A stretch of DNA of 64,000 nt from Colwellia demingiae (GTDB lineage: Bacteria; Pseudomonadota; Gammaproteobacteria; Enterobacterales; Alteromonadaceae): the NCBI RefSeq assembly GCF_007954275.1, contig NZ_VOLT01000005.1, forward strand, positions 372,001-436,000, written 5' to 3'. The notes below the pieces were generated by a model, which made no database searches, had not been told where the DNA came from, and saw nothing but the letters and a program-made list of their open reading frames with translations. Shown here piece by piece: positions 27,237-36,983 of the stretch (positions within the stretch are counted from its first letter, which is position 1; each line of letters starts with the position of its first letter). A program made the translations under genes and the position numbers.

Positions 27237-30000
27237 TATCCAGCTAAATAAAATATTCAAGGCTAAGTTTTCTATACTTCTAGTACTTAGCCTCTTATCC
27301 GTTAGCTTTTTAAGTGAAGCCAACAATGCAACTTCGATTAAAACCCTAAGTAACGTTAATAAAATACTCCAAGACAAGGACGGTTTCGTCTGGTTAGCTG
27401 GCCAACAAGGATTAACGCGCGTTGATGCTAATAGTAATATTACTTTTTCGCTCAGTAATAAAGAATGGCCACTGCCGTATTCTTGGATACATAATATGAG
27501 CCTTGTTGATGACAAGCTTTTACTTGCCACAGAAACTCACGGTTTATGGTTATTTCACACTAAAAACGGTACGGTTAAAAAAGTCCCTGTTAATATTCCA
27601 AGACAGAGCCATTTTGATGCAGTAATGTTTAAAGATCAGTATTACATCAACGCGCCAAATAAGTTGTATCGATATAACCCAAGTACTAAAAAAACTAATG
27701 TTATTGATAATAATATTATCATTGACCACCTTGTTCATAATCAAAGACACCTATACATAGCGAATGATGAAGGTTTATTTCAACTAGAAGATGACCTACT
27801 TATTAACGTTATTGATGAGCCTATTACAGCATTAACTGCCCTATCTAATGCGGTGATAGCTATAACAGCGAAAAAGATTTACCGCCTATCCGATGATGGA
27901 AAGATCTCGAGTATCAAGCACAATGAGACGATTTATGGGTTAACTAAAGCGTTTAACAGTGATGACTTCTTTACAGTAAATAAGAAAAATATTATCACCA
28001 AGTATGACGGTCTGATACTTTCAAAAATTCCGCATCACTACGGACAAAGTAAAACGGTGCGGATTAGAGACATATTTCATGACGCTTCGGGCGTTCTATG
28101 GTTAGTAAGTAATCAAGGTGTTGAGCAAGTTAATGAGAACTACATCACCAATCATGAAGTTATTTTTGATATTCCAATCAATGCTAATGAAATGAAACTA
28201 TTTAATAATGAGATCATTATTGGTAGTTATGGCGCTGGTTTACAAAACTTCTTAAAACCTATATTTAAGCCTAGTACCAATACTGACTTCACTAAAGAAG
28301 GCCTGAAAATATTTGACGCAATAGAGGTAAATGAAAGTCTATATATCGCAAGTTTAGATGGTTTGTGGCGCTATGATAAAAGCCAGGGAAAAGTTACTAA
28401 ACTGAATATTATTGCCGAGCAACTTGTATTAAAACTTAAGCATGAAAACAACTTACTCTACATAGCCACTAATATTGATGGCCTCTATATATATGACTTA
28501 AATAGTAAAAAAATCATTAATCATATCGATGTTAAAAAGGGTTTGTCGAGTCCTGAAATTATTGATGTCCTACCATTAGAGGATGGAAAAATATGGATTG
28601 CAAACAGTAGGAACATTAGTATTTATGAAGAAGCAACCAACGCGATCACAACACTTAACTCGCCAAATAAAAGTAAAGTAGTTTCATTTGTTTTAGCTGA
28701 CAACAAAATTTTTGCTTCAACCCTCGGTGATGGCATTTTAGTTTTTAATCAACAAGGTGACTTATTAGCTCAACTTTCTAAAGGTCAAAGCTTCACCGAA
28801 ATGTTATCAATTAATGACGACGTATGGGCATCTGGCCAACCAGGTTTATATCGTATATCGCCAAAAAACTATCAAGTCACCATGATAGAGAATACTCAGC
28901 AGTATTCTTTTGTCAGCAGTATGTTAGTTAAAGATGATACGCTTTATGCCATCCATTACAGTGGTATTTTAGCACTCGACCTATCTGAAAAAGAACAGTT
29001 TAATCCGAACGTTATGATAAGCAAAACAACGATTTCAGGTAAGGCTTATTTACTCAATAAAACGATTGAAATTGAAAGTGGCAACGATGTCATCACCTTT
29101 GACTTGGCCAGTTTAGACTACCGCCCAGGGTTAGCAAAAAAATATCAGTATCGAATTAATAATAGCCAATGGCAGCAAATTAGTAATAATCAACTAACGT
29201 TAACTGGCCTGGCTTCGGGTCATTATAATATTGAGATTATGGCAACCAATAGCTTAGGTCATTGGAGTGACGTAAAAGCTTATACTGAAATAGATGTCGC
29301 CTATCCTTGGTACTGGACAGTAGAACTGAAAATTATTTATATCATCTTAATATTGTTTGTCGTGTTGTTGACCTCTTGGTTGCTTTATTTACGGACGAAG
29401 TCAATTAGGAACATTCACAACTTGCTCAAAGATGATATGAGAAATTGCGGTCGAGTGATGAAAACTATTCAACGCAATTTACAACTCACCTCCACATCAC
29501 TAGCAAGTAATGAAGTAGAACAAAGTAAGCAATTAATTGAAAAAAGTATATTGGTGCTTAAAGAGAGCCTTGACTCACAGGAACCCGATAGTCTTGCTGG
29601 CAAAGACTTAACGGTAGCGATTCCTTTCTTAGCTAACTATATTCATAGCAAATACGAAGTAAAATTACACTGTACTCTTGATGATAAAATCGATAGTTTG
29701 AATTATGAGTTAAGGTCAGATGTCTATAAAGTCATCTTTGAAGCACTCATGTCGGCAATATTCAATAGTGAAGCACAAAACTTCAACCTTACGTTACAAG
29801 AGGTCAAGCAAAAGCTATGGCTCACTATTAATAGCGACAATGATTCTTTTAACCAACTCAACAGTAGAATAGACTTCGATCTCGCTAGTTATACGATTCG
29901 TCAAATTACCAGGAAACATCACGCCTCAATCAATACTTTTGATAATGATGACGGTAGCAGCCAACTTGTTATTAGCTTCCCATTAATGACTTTAAATTAG
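27163..30000 (+). CDS. Propeller-type sensor (degenerate histidine kinase)
   Basis: About 945 aa. Uncleaved or cleaved signal (FSILLVLSLLSVSFLSEA), then a long periplasmic region with two-component regulator propeller repeats (DKDGFVWLAGQQGLTRVD, DASGVLWLVSNQGVEQV), a Y_Y_Y-like Ig domain (KYQYRINNSQWQQI), one TM helix (IIYIILILFVVLLTSWLLYL) and a cytoplasmic helical plus ATPase-like tail. The tail lacks an evident phosphoacceptor His, has Ser-Ala in place of the N-box Asn, and has no clear G boxes, so kinase activity is doubtful. The start is uncertain: ATG 27160/27163 overlaps the previous gene; GTG 27190 is an alternative. No response regulator gene is adjacent. Confidence 0.8.
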   Translation: MACHKFLSPVEKKSTIKVSHKVSFDIQLNKIFKAKFSILLVLSLLSVSFLSEANNATSIKTLSNVNKILQDKDGFVWLAGQQGLTRVDANSNITFSLSNKEWPLPYSWIHNMSLVDDKLLLATETHGLWLFHTKNGTVKKVPVNIPRQSHFDAVMFKDQYYINAPNKLYRYNPSTKKTNVIDNNIIIDHLVHNQRHLYIANDEGLFQLEDDLLINVIDEPITALTALSNAVIAITAKKIYRLSDDGKISSIKHNETIYGLTKAFNSDDFFTVNKKNIITKYDGLILSKIPHHYGQSKTVRIRDIFHDASGVLWLVSNQGVEQVNENYITNHEVIFDIPINANEMKLFNNEIIIGSYGAGLQNFLKPIFKPSTNTDFTKEGLKIFDAIEVNESLYIASLDGLWRYDKSQGKVTKLNIIAEQLVLKLKHENNLLYIATNIDGLYIYDLNSKKIINHIDVKKGLSSPEIIDVLPLEDGKIWIANSRNISIYEEATNAITTLNSPNKSKVVSFVLADNKIFASTLGDGILVFNQQGDLLAQLSKGQSFTEMLSINDDVWASGQPGLYRISPKNYQVTMIENTQQYSFVSSMLVKDDTLYAIHYSGILALDLSEKEQFNPNVMISKTTISGKAYLLNKTIEIESGNDVITFDLASLDYRPGLAKKYQYRINNSQWQQISNNQLTLTGLASGHYNIEIMATNSLGHWSDVKAYTEIDVAYPWYWTVELKIIYIILILFVVLLTSWLLYLRTKSIRNIHNLLKDDMRNCGRVMKTIQRNLQLTSTSLASNEVEQSKQLIEKSILVLKESLDSQEPDSLAGKDLTVAIPFLANYIHSKYEVKLHCTLDDKIDSLNYELRSDVYKVIFEALMSAIFNSEAQNFNLTLQEVKQKLWLTINSDNDSFNQLNSRIDFDLASYTIRQITRKHHASINTFDNDDGSSQLVISFPLMTLN

Positions 30001-30150
30001 GCACTTCTTTTTTGATAAAACAAAATAATGAAGACATTTGCCTTATTCATTCGAAATTAGTCACCAATTGGTATAAAATACGCGTCCTTTTATCTGTACG
30101 GGGCTTGCTTAGGCATTTCCAGTACGAATTCGTGTGCAAAGAGTGAAGTA

Positions 30151-31593
30151 ATGAGTAAAAAGCTATATATCAAAACTTGGGGCTGTCAAATGAACGAGTA
30201 TGACTCGCAAAAGATGGCAGAATTGTTGGATTCAACCCATGGTTTATCGTTGGTTGAAGAAGCGGAACAAGCTGATGTTATTTTGCTTAATACTTGCTCC
30301 ATTCGTGAGAAAGCGCAAGAAAAAGTATTTCATCAACTAGGTCGTTGGAAAAATCTAAAAGATAAAAAACCTGATTTACTCATCGGTGTCGGTGGTTGTG
30401 TTGCCTCACAAGAAGGTGACTCTATTCGTAAACGTGCTCCTTTTGTAGATATGATTTTTGGTCCGCAAACGCTCCATCGTTTACCTGAAATGCTAAATCA
30501 ACTACAGCACTCAAAAAGTCCAATTATTGATGTTAGCTTTCCAGAAATTGAAAAGTTTGACCGTTTACCTGAGCCTAAAGCTGACGGTGCCAGCGCATTT
30601 GTCTCTATTATGGAAGGTTGTAGTAAATATTGTACTTTCTGTGTAGTGCCTTACACGCGTGGCGAAGAAGTCAGTCGTCCTCTTGATGATGTATTATATG
30701 AAATTGCACAACTTGCAGAGCAAGGTGTACGTGAAGTAAACCTACTAGGTCAAAATGTTAACGCTTATCGTGGTGCAACACACGATGATATTATTTGTCG
30801 TTTTGCTGATTTGGTACGCTTAGTTGCTACCATCGATGGTATCGATCGTATTCGTTATACCACCTCTCATCCAGTTGAATTTACTGATGATATAATTGAA
30901 GCCTATGCTGATATTCCTGAGCTAGTAAATCACTTACATCTCCCAGTTCAAAGTGGTTGTGATCGTATTATAACGCAAATGAAACGTGGCCATACCGCCA
31001 TTGAATATAAGTCTCAAGTACGTAAATTGAAAAAAGTACGCCCTGAATTATCTATGTCTTCTGATTTCATTATCGGCTTCCCAGGGGAAACCGATGAGGA
31101 CTTCATAGCAACTATGGACTTAATTAAAGCCGTCGATTTTGACTTAAGCTTTAGTTTTATCTATAGCGCTCGACCTGGTACTCCAGCAGCAGATTTACCT
31201 GATGATATTAGTGACCAAACTAAGAAAGATCGTTTAAAGTTACTACAAGACCAAATAACACACCAAGCATTACGCATTGCCAGACAAATGCTAAATACAG
31301 AGCAGCGTGTTCTTGTTGAAGGTCCTTCAAGAAAAAATCCTATGGAATTACGTGGTAAAACAGAAAATAACCGTACGGTTAACTTTGTTGCCCCGCATAG
31401 TGTTATTGGCCAATTTGTCGATATCAAAATTACTGATGTAGTTGCCAACTCTTTACGTGGTGAATTAGTAAGAGAAGAGAAAGATATGGGGTTACGAATT
31501 GCCCATTCTCCTGCTGATATTTTAGCAAACAATCACCATACAGCAACGCCAAGTAACCTTGACGAGTTAGGTGTTGGTACTTTTACACCATAA
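30151..31593 (+). CDS. miaB: tRNA-2-methylthio-N6-isopentenyladenosine synthase MiaB
   Basis: Radical-SAM methylthiotransferase that modifies A37 of tRNAs reading UNN codons. It is 480 aa. N-terminal cluster cysteines ([33 protein letters not shown]), the radical-SAM CxxxCxxC (CSKYCTFC) at about residue 160 and a C-terminal TRAM domain are visible. It opens the miaB-phoH-ybeY-corC-lnt series, as in E. coli. Confidence 0.97.
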   Translation: MSKKLYIKTWGCQMNEYDSQKMAELLDSTHGLSLVEEAEQADVILLNTCSIREKAQEKVFHQLGRWKNLKDKKPDLLIGVGGCVASQEGDSIRKRAPFVDMIFGPQTLHRLPEMLNQLQHSKSPIIDVSFPEIEKFDRLPEPKADGASAFVSIMEGCSKYCTFCVVPYTRGEEVSRPLDDVLYEIAQLAEQGVREVNLLGQNVNAYRGATHDDIICRFADLVRLVATIDGIDRIRYTTSHPVEFTDDIIEAYADIPELVNHLHLPVQSGCDRIITQMKRGHTAIEYKSQVRKLKKVRPELSMSSDFIIGFPGETDEDFIATMDLIKAVDFDLSFSFIYSARPGTPAADLPDDISDQTKKDRLKLLQDQITHQALRIARQMLNTEQRVLVEGPSRKNPMELRGKTENNRTVNFVAPHSVIGQFVDIKITDVVANSLRGELVREEKDMGLRIAHSPADILANNHHTATPSNLDELGVGTFTP

Positions 31594-31611
31594 CAGCCTT
31601 GTAAGGGCTGT
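31593..31611 (+). terminator. Weak stem-loop after miaB
   Basis: ACAGCC / GGCTGT six-bp stem with a 7-nt loop and only an A+T-rich tail (ATTATTAATTT). It could act as a partial terminator or an RNA-stabilising hairpin between miaB and phoH. Confidence 0.4.
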
Positions 31612-31640
31612 ATTATTAATTTAACAAAGCGGAAAGAATA

Positions 31641-32771
31641 TTGACGATACCAACGACTAAATTAACCAAAGAAGTTTTCAGTTTGACACCTGTAGACAAC
31701 CATAGGCAAGCAAATTTGTGTGGCCCTATGGACGATAACTTAAAAACTATTGAACGCCGCTTAGGTGTAGAGATAAGTTACCGTGGCCATGAGTTTACTG
31801 TCGTTGGTAAACCCAAAAATAGTCAGTCCGTTGTACTCATTCTAAAAGACCTTTATCTTGAAAGCCAAATAGTTAAAGGAGAAGGTAAAATAATAACACC
31901 TGAAATGGTACATTTAGCCATTTTAGAAGCTGACTGTCTCGAACAAGAACAACTTAGTGATAAAATATCATCGAAATCAAGTAATCAAGTAGACAACAAA
32001 ACAGATAGTCTATTAGATGATCAGTTAGGTAATAAGTACGATGACATGGTTACCATTAAAACTAAACGTGGTGTCGTTAAACCGCGTAATGGTAATCAAC
32101 AAACTTATGTACAAAACATAATAACCAATGATATTAGTTTTGGTGTAGGAGTTGCTGGTACGGGTAAAACCTATTTAGCCGTTGCTTGCGCTGTCGATGC
32201 ACTAGAACGTCAAGAAGTACGTCGTATTTTACTCACCAGGCCTGCTGTAGAAGCGGGTGAGAAGTTAGGTTTCTTACCTGGTGATTTATCCCAAAAGATA
32301 GATCCTTATTTAAGACCGCTTTATGATGCTCTCTTTGAGATGCTTGGCTTTGAAAGAGTCGAAAAACTGATAGAACGCAATGTCATAGAGATTGCGCCAC
32401 TGGCTTATATGCGTGGCAGAACACTTAATGATGCTTTTATCATTTTAGATGAAAGTCAAAATACCACCGTTGAACAAATTAAAATGTTTTTAACGCGTAT
32501 TGGTTTTAACTCTCGTGCTGTTATTACCGGTGATATTACGCAAGTCGATTTACCACGTCATCAAATGTCAGGGCTTCGTCATGCCGTTGAAGTTTTACAA
32601 GATATTAATGGCATTAGTTTCAACTTCTTCCAATCAAAAGATGTGGTTCGCCATCCCGTGGTTGCCCGAGTTATTGATGCTTACGACAGTCATGATCAAA
32701 AAATAAATAGACAAAACCAAGAAAAAAAACAGGCTCAACAATCAAGTAATAATAAGAGCGATGCAAGCTAA
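31641..32771 (+). CDS. ybeZ: PhoH-like ATPase (YbeZ)
   Basis: P-loop ATPase of the PhoH family, linked with YbeY in rRNA metabolism. It is 376 aa. Walker A GVAGTGKTYLAVACA, the phosphate-contact region LLTRPAVEAGEKLGFLPGDLSQK, Walker B FIILDESQNTT and VITGDITQVDLP are intact. The start is TTG 31641 with GGAAAG just before it; the resulting N-terminus (LTPVDNHRQANLCGPMDDN) aligns with E. coli YbeZ, while the next ATG would cut into that conserved part. A Ser/Asn/Asp-rich insert near residues 105-135 is not in E. coli. Confidence 0.94.
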   Translation: MTIPTTKLTKEVFSLTPVDNHRQANLCGPMDDNLKTIERRLGVEISYRGHEFTVVGKPKNSQSVVLILKDLYLESQIVKGEGKIITPEMVHLAILEADCLEQEQLSDKISSKSSNQVDNKTDSLLDDQLGNKYDDMVTIKTKRGVVKPRNGNQQTYVQNIITNDISFGVGVAGTGKTYLAVACAVDALERQEVRRILLTRPAVEAGEKLGFLPGDLSQKIDPYLRPLYDALFEMLGFERVEKLIERNVIEIAPLAYMRGRTLNDAFIILDESQNTTVEQIKMFLTRIGFNSRAVITGDITQVDLPRHQMSGLRHAVEVLQDINGISFNFFQSKDVVRHPVVARVIDAYDSHDQKINRQNQEKKQAQQSSNNKSDAS

Positions 32772-33238
32772 TGGCTCATGTGATTGACCTTCAAGTTGCC
32801 TGCACCCCCACCAAATTACCTACTAAAGAGCAATTCCAGCTATGGGTTGATACTGCCCTAGCTGAAGTTAGCAGTAAACCAAGCCAAGATTTTGAATTGA
32901 CCATTCGCTTGGTAAATAATGAAGAAAGCCAACAGTTGAATAAACAATACCGAGGCAAAGATAATCCGACCAATGTTTTATCTTTTCCTTTTGAAGTACC
33001 TGATGGCATTGAACTTAATCTATTAGGCGACTTAATTATTTGCATTGAAGTAATGAAGCAAGAAGCGCAAGAGCAAAAAAAAGCCTTGTTTGAACATTGG
33101 GCCCATCTTGTTATTCATGGCTGCTTGCATTTAGTTGGCTTTGATCATATAAGTGACACTGAAGCACTTGAAATGGAGTCTATTGAGATTACCATTTTAG
33201 AAAAATTAGGGATTAGTAATCCTTATTTAGAACAGTAA
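32771..33238 (+). CDS. ybeY: rRNA maturation endoribonuclease YbeY
   Basis: Zinc-dependent endoribonuclease for 16S rRNA 3'-end maturation and ribosome quality control. It is 155 aa. The metal-binding HxxxHxxxxxH motif (HGCLHLVGFDH) is intact near residue 117, with the conserved NPTNVLSFPFE and LLGDLIIC. Its ATG shares one base with the phoH stop (TAATG), indicating translational coupling. Confidence 0.96.
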   Translation: MAHVIDLQVACTPTKLPTKEQFQLWVDTALAEVSSKPSQDFELTIRLVNNEESQQLNKQYRGKDNPTNVLSFPFEVPDGIELNLLGDLIICIEVMKQEAQEQKKALFEHWAHLVIHGCLHLVGFDHISDTEALEMESIEITILEKLGISNPYLEQ

Positions 33239-33340
33239 ATCATTAATTTATAACGATACAAATAAAATCAACTCATAATTTGATGAGTAACATGTTCGAT
33301 TACATGCCCGATACCATAAAACAGGAATACAAATAGCTCC

Positions 33341-34219
33341 ATGAGCGATGACACCCCCCAGTCTAGTAACGGTTCAGCCAATAAGTCTTTTTTACATAAA
33401 GTTCTGAAAGTATTAAAGCCTGAGCCGAAAAATAAAGATCAATTGGTTGATATACTGAATGATGCTCAAGAAAGAAACTTAATCAACTCTGAAACCAAGC
33501 AAATGATTACAGGCGTCTTAGACGTATCAGAAATGCGCGTTCGAGAGATCATGATCCCACGTTCGCAAATGGTTACTATTGACATTAACCACAGTCTAGA
33601 TGAATTTTTACCTATTATTCTAGAGTCTGGTCATTCACGTTTTCCCGTTGTTAATGAAGATATCGATCACGTTGACGGTATTTTATTAGCAAAAGACCTA
33701 CTCGCTTTTGGCTTTAACTCTCAAAGTGATAACTTTAGCTTAAGTGAAGTTATTCGACCTGCCATTATTGTCCCTGAAAGTAAGAAGGTTGAACCCTTAT
33801 TAAAAGAGTTTCGTTCAAATCGCTACCATATGGCCATTGTTGTTGATGAATACGGCGGTGTTTCCGGTGTTATCACCATCGAAGATATTTTAGAACAAAT
33901 TGTTGGTGAAATTGAAGATGAAACTGATGATGAGATTGAAGAAGAGATTAAACACTTAGCGGGTAATGTTTATCTAGTGAAAGCGCTGACAGAACTTGAC
34001 GACTTCAATGATTACTTTAACTGTAATTTTAATGAAACCAACGCCGATACCATTGGTGGCATTGTTTTGCGTCAGTTTAATCATATGCCACAAAAAGGTG
34101 AACTATTCCGTTTAGGTAACTTTGAATTTAAAGTACTAGTAGCCGATAGTAGACGCATGCAGATGCTGCAAGTAAGTGTTGATAAAGGTCACGAAATTAA
34201 TGGTAAAGTGAGTGACTAA
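33341..34219 (+). CDS. corC: CBS-domain transporter accessory protein CorC (YbeX)
   Basis: Cytosolic CBS-pair protein associated with Mg/Co efflux and, more recently, ribosome metabolism. It is 292 aa: N-terminal helices (LVDILNDAQERNLIN), two CBS domains (MIPRSQMVTIDI and VVDEYGGVSGVITIEDILEQIVGEIEDE), then a CorC/HlyC C-terminal domain (NADTIGGIVLRQFNHMP). It overlaps lnt by eight bases. Confidence 0.94.
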   Translation: MSDDTPQSSNGSANKSFLHKVLKVLKPEPKNKDQLVDILNDAQERNLINSETKQMITGVLDVSEMRVREIMIPRSQMVTIDINHSLDEFLPIILESGHSRFPVVNEDIDHVDGILLAKDLLAFGFNSQSDNFSLSEVIRPAIIVPESKKVEPLLKEFRSNRYHMAIVVDEYGGVSGVITIEDILEQIVGEIEDETDDEIEEEIKHLAGNVYLVKALTELDDFNDYFNCNFNETNADTIGGIVLRQFNHMPQKGELFRLGNFEFKVLVADSRRMQMLQVSVDKGHEINGKVSD

Positions 34220-35810
34220 CATCAGTAAAACTTCTGTTTTTAAATCTATAAAAAGCAAACTAACAAGCCCAAGTAATTGGCTGTGTTTTCTTAGTGGCGT
34301 TTTCTTGGTTTTTGCCTACGCACCCTTTTCTTATTGGTGGTTGGCATTAATTTTACCTAGCTTCATGTTATATCAGGTCAAGCATGCCTCCCCTAAAGTC
34401 GCCGCTAAAAAAATAGCTCTTTTTGCTTTTGGTTGGTTTAGCAGTGGCATTAGCTGGGTTCATGTTAGTATCGACCAATTTGGTGGCCTACCACTAATAG
34501 TTTCTTTACTATTAATGTTAGCTTTGTGTGCTTACCTCGCCTTATTCCCAGCACTTGCAGGTTATTTAACGGCAAGAATAGCTAAGAATAAACACGTTAA
34601 CTTATGGTTGTTCCCCTCTATTTGGTTACTGTGCGAATACTTGCGTGCTGTCGTATTAACCGGTTTTCCTTGGCTCTCACTTGGTTATAGCCAAATAGAT
34701 AGTCCGTTAGCCAGCTTTGCACCTGTTATCGGTGAGGTAGGTATTACCGGAATTATCTTAGTCTTAAATATTTGCTGGGTAAAAATTTATTGTTTTTATT
34801 CAGATTATATCAACAACAAAAATCAGAAACACTCAGTCACTGTATCGCGTAAGCGCTTAGTTCTACCACTAACCTTAGTGGTAAGTATTATGCTTACCAG
34901 CTTTATATTCACTCATGTGAACTGGACCCAGTTAACCGGTAAATCAACTAAAGTGGCGTTAATTCAAGGTAATGTAGCCCAATCAATAAAGTGGCAGCCT
35001 GAGCAAGAATGGCCAACCATGTTGAAATACCTAGATTTAACACGAGTAAACTATGATGCTGATATTATTGTTTGGCCTGAATCGGCTATTCCAGCGCTAG
35101 AGCCGGCAGTACAAGATTATTTAAGTACCGTAAATAGCTCAGCGATTTTGAACAACAGCGCAATAATTACTGGTCTAATTAATTACAACTTTGAGAGTAA
35201 AGAGTACTTCAATGCACTACTCGTTCTCGGTAAGAAAAATACTGAAGATGAACAAGGTTATTATTATAATCACAGTAATAGATACTATAAAAGCCACTTA
35301 TTACCTATCGGTGAATTTGTTCCTTTCCAAGAATTTCTTCGCCCTATAGCTCCCTTTTTCAACCTGCCGATGTCCTCTTTTACTCCAGGTAACTACGTGC
35401 AACCAAATTTGATCGCTAATAACTTACATATATTACCGCTAAATTGTTTTGAAATAGCTTTTCCAATGCAATTAGCAGCTAATTTTACTGATGATACCGA
35501 TATGATTTTAACAGTAAGTAATGATGCATGGTTTGGTGATTCTCATGGTCCTCACCAGCACTTTGAAATTGCTCGAATGCGGGCGTTAGAGTTTGGTCGC
35601 CCATTAGTAAGGGCAACAAATAACGGTGTGACAGGCATGATAAATCATTTAGGAGAAGTTACTGCGGTTGCACCACAGTTTGAAGAGGTAGTACTTAGGG
35701 GAACGGTTGAGTTTGTTAAGGGCGATACACCCTATAGTCAATGGCCAAATCTAATTTTATGGTTGATGATACTGCTACCATTGACCTTGATGAAAACCTT
35801 TAAACTTTAG
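34212..35810 (+). CDS. lnt: Apolipoprotein N-acyltransferase Lnt
   Basis: Adds the third acyl chain to lipoproteins in the inner membrane. It is 532 aa with five or six N-terminal TM helices (to about residue 235), a nitrilase-type periplasmic domain and a final TM helix. Catalytic triad regions are visible: IVWPESAIPAL (Glu), KSHLLPIGEFVP (Lys) and LNCFEIAFP (Cys). The start is GTG 34212 inside the corC 3' end. Confidence 0.96.
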   Translation: MTNISKTSVFKSIKSKLTSPSNWLCFLSGVFLVFAYAPFSYWWLALILPSFMLYQVKHASPKVAAKKIALFAFGWFSSGISWVHVSIDQFGGLPLIVSLLLMLALCAYLALFPALAGYLTARIAKNKHVNLWLFPSIWLLCEYLRAVVLTGFPWLSLGYSQIDSPLASFAPVIGEVGITGIILVLNICWVKIYCFYSDYINNKNQKHSVTVSRKRLVLPLTLVVSIMLTSFIFTHVNWTQLTGKSTKVALIQGNVAQSIKWQPEQEWPTMLKYLDLTRVNYDADIIVWPESAIPALEPAVQDYLSTVNSSAILNNSAIITGLINYNFESKEYFNALLVLGKKNTEDEQGYYYNHSNRYYKSHLLPIGEFVPFQEFLRPIAPFFNLPMSSFTPGNYVQPNLIANNLHILPLNCFEIAFPMQLAANFTDDTDMILTVSNDAWFGDSHGPHQHFEIARMRALEFGRPLVRATNNGVTGMINHLGEVTAVAPQFEEVVLRGTVEFVKGDTPYSQWPNLILWLMILLPLTLMKTFKL

Positions 35811-35885
35811 TAACGTAAACTTTAGTCATTTGAATAGTGATAGCTTTACCATTAGACATGTTTTCACGGTAACCGTAAATCATAA

Positions 35886-35929
35886 GTAGAATAAATAAAA
35901 TGAACATTGTGACACTTTATTTATTCTAC
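35886..35929. terminator. A+T-rich inverted repeat downstream of lnt
   Basis: A perfect 14-bp inverted repeat GTAGAATAAATAAA (35886-35899) / TTTATTTATTCTAC (35916-35929) lies between the convergent lnt and diguanylate cyclase genes. It has no G+C core or T tract, so termination is only one possible role. Confidence 0.4.
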
Positions 35930-35937
35930 GAGGTTAT

Positions 35938-36912
35938 CTACCTGTTGTGTTTCGGATGCAATGACGTTTTGTTACGACCTGTTTCTTTTGATTGATATAA
36001 AGCGGCATCAGCACATTCAATCCAAGCTTCGTGGCTTGTGATACCCTCATCAACTTCAGCTACACCAACACTTATGGTGTAATTAATATCAATATCATTG
36101 TAAGTCACTGTGGCTTTAGCCACTTCCTTACGAAGCCGCTCAGCAAATACGTATGCATTTTTAAGCGAGGTATCTGCCAATAAAATGGCAAACTATTCAC
36201 CGCCATATCGACCACAAATATCGGTTTCTCTAACATGGTGGCGAATCAAGTTCGAAAGGTGTCGAATAACGACATCACCCACCACGTGACCATAGCTATC
36301 ATTAACACTTTTAAAGTGATCAATATCTAGCATCACTAATGAGCTAGGATGTTGACTTCGACCCCAACGTTTATGTTCAGCTAATAAACACGACTCCCAG
36401 TGCGCACGATTAAACAATTGAGTTAAGCCATCTGTTTGACTCAGTATTGCCAACTCTTCATTCGCTTTTTTCAACCCTTGCTTGTGCACTGCATTGTCTG
36501 TGACATCATAAACCAATAAACACAAGTGGCTAACTTCACCGGTAGAAGATAAAAGCGGGATAAAAGTAGTGTTTTGATACATAAAATCAGCGCTACCGGT
36601 AACGGGACGATAACTATCAAACTTAAATAAGTAGGGTCTTTGTTCCCATATGGTAAAGGCTTTATTTTTCAGTAAAAAAACTGATTCTGCCTTACGGGTA
36701 AACCAATCCTGGGGGATCTCTTCAAATAGATCAAAGATTAACTTTCCCTTAACTTGACGAGGTAATAAGCCACTATGATTTTCCATAAAACCATTAAATA
36801 TTTGAATGGTAAACTCTTTATCAAGCACAACTAGACCAACGTCAATGTTATGCAACATTTCCATTAGCCAATGTAATTCATTTAATTGTGATTTTTCTAA
36901 TGTCATAACCAA
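35938..36912 (-). pseudogene. PAS-GGDEF diguanylate cyclase interrupted by an amber codon
   Basis: A single frame of 324 codons plus stop. A PAS-like sensor (about residues 10-130, with GLVVLDKEFTIQIFNGF) is followed by GGDEF (LSQTDGLTQLFNRAHW, MLDIDHFKSVND, RETD I-site). At 36195-36193 the active-site motif reads G-G-E-TAG-F, where GGEEF is expected; a GAG-to-TAG change would explain it. The frame continues intact as FAILLADTS and VGVAEVDEGI to a normal GGDEF C-terminus. It is probably a recent nonsense mutation leaving a 239-aa product without cyclase activity; readthrough or a sequencing error are alternatives. It lies 71 bp downstream of the response regulator and is probably in one operon with it. 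Confidence 0.85.
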
Positions 36913-36983
36913 TTCCTGTCGTCTAACTCATACCCAGCTTATTTTTAATAAGTGTTTCAATTTTTAATTGATTAACTCATCAG

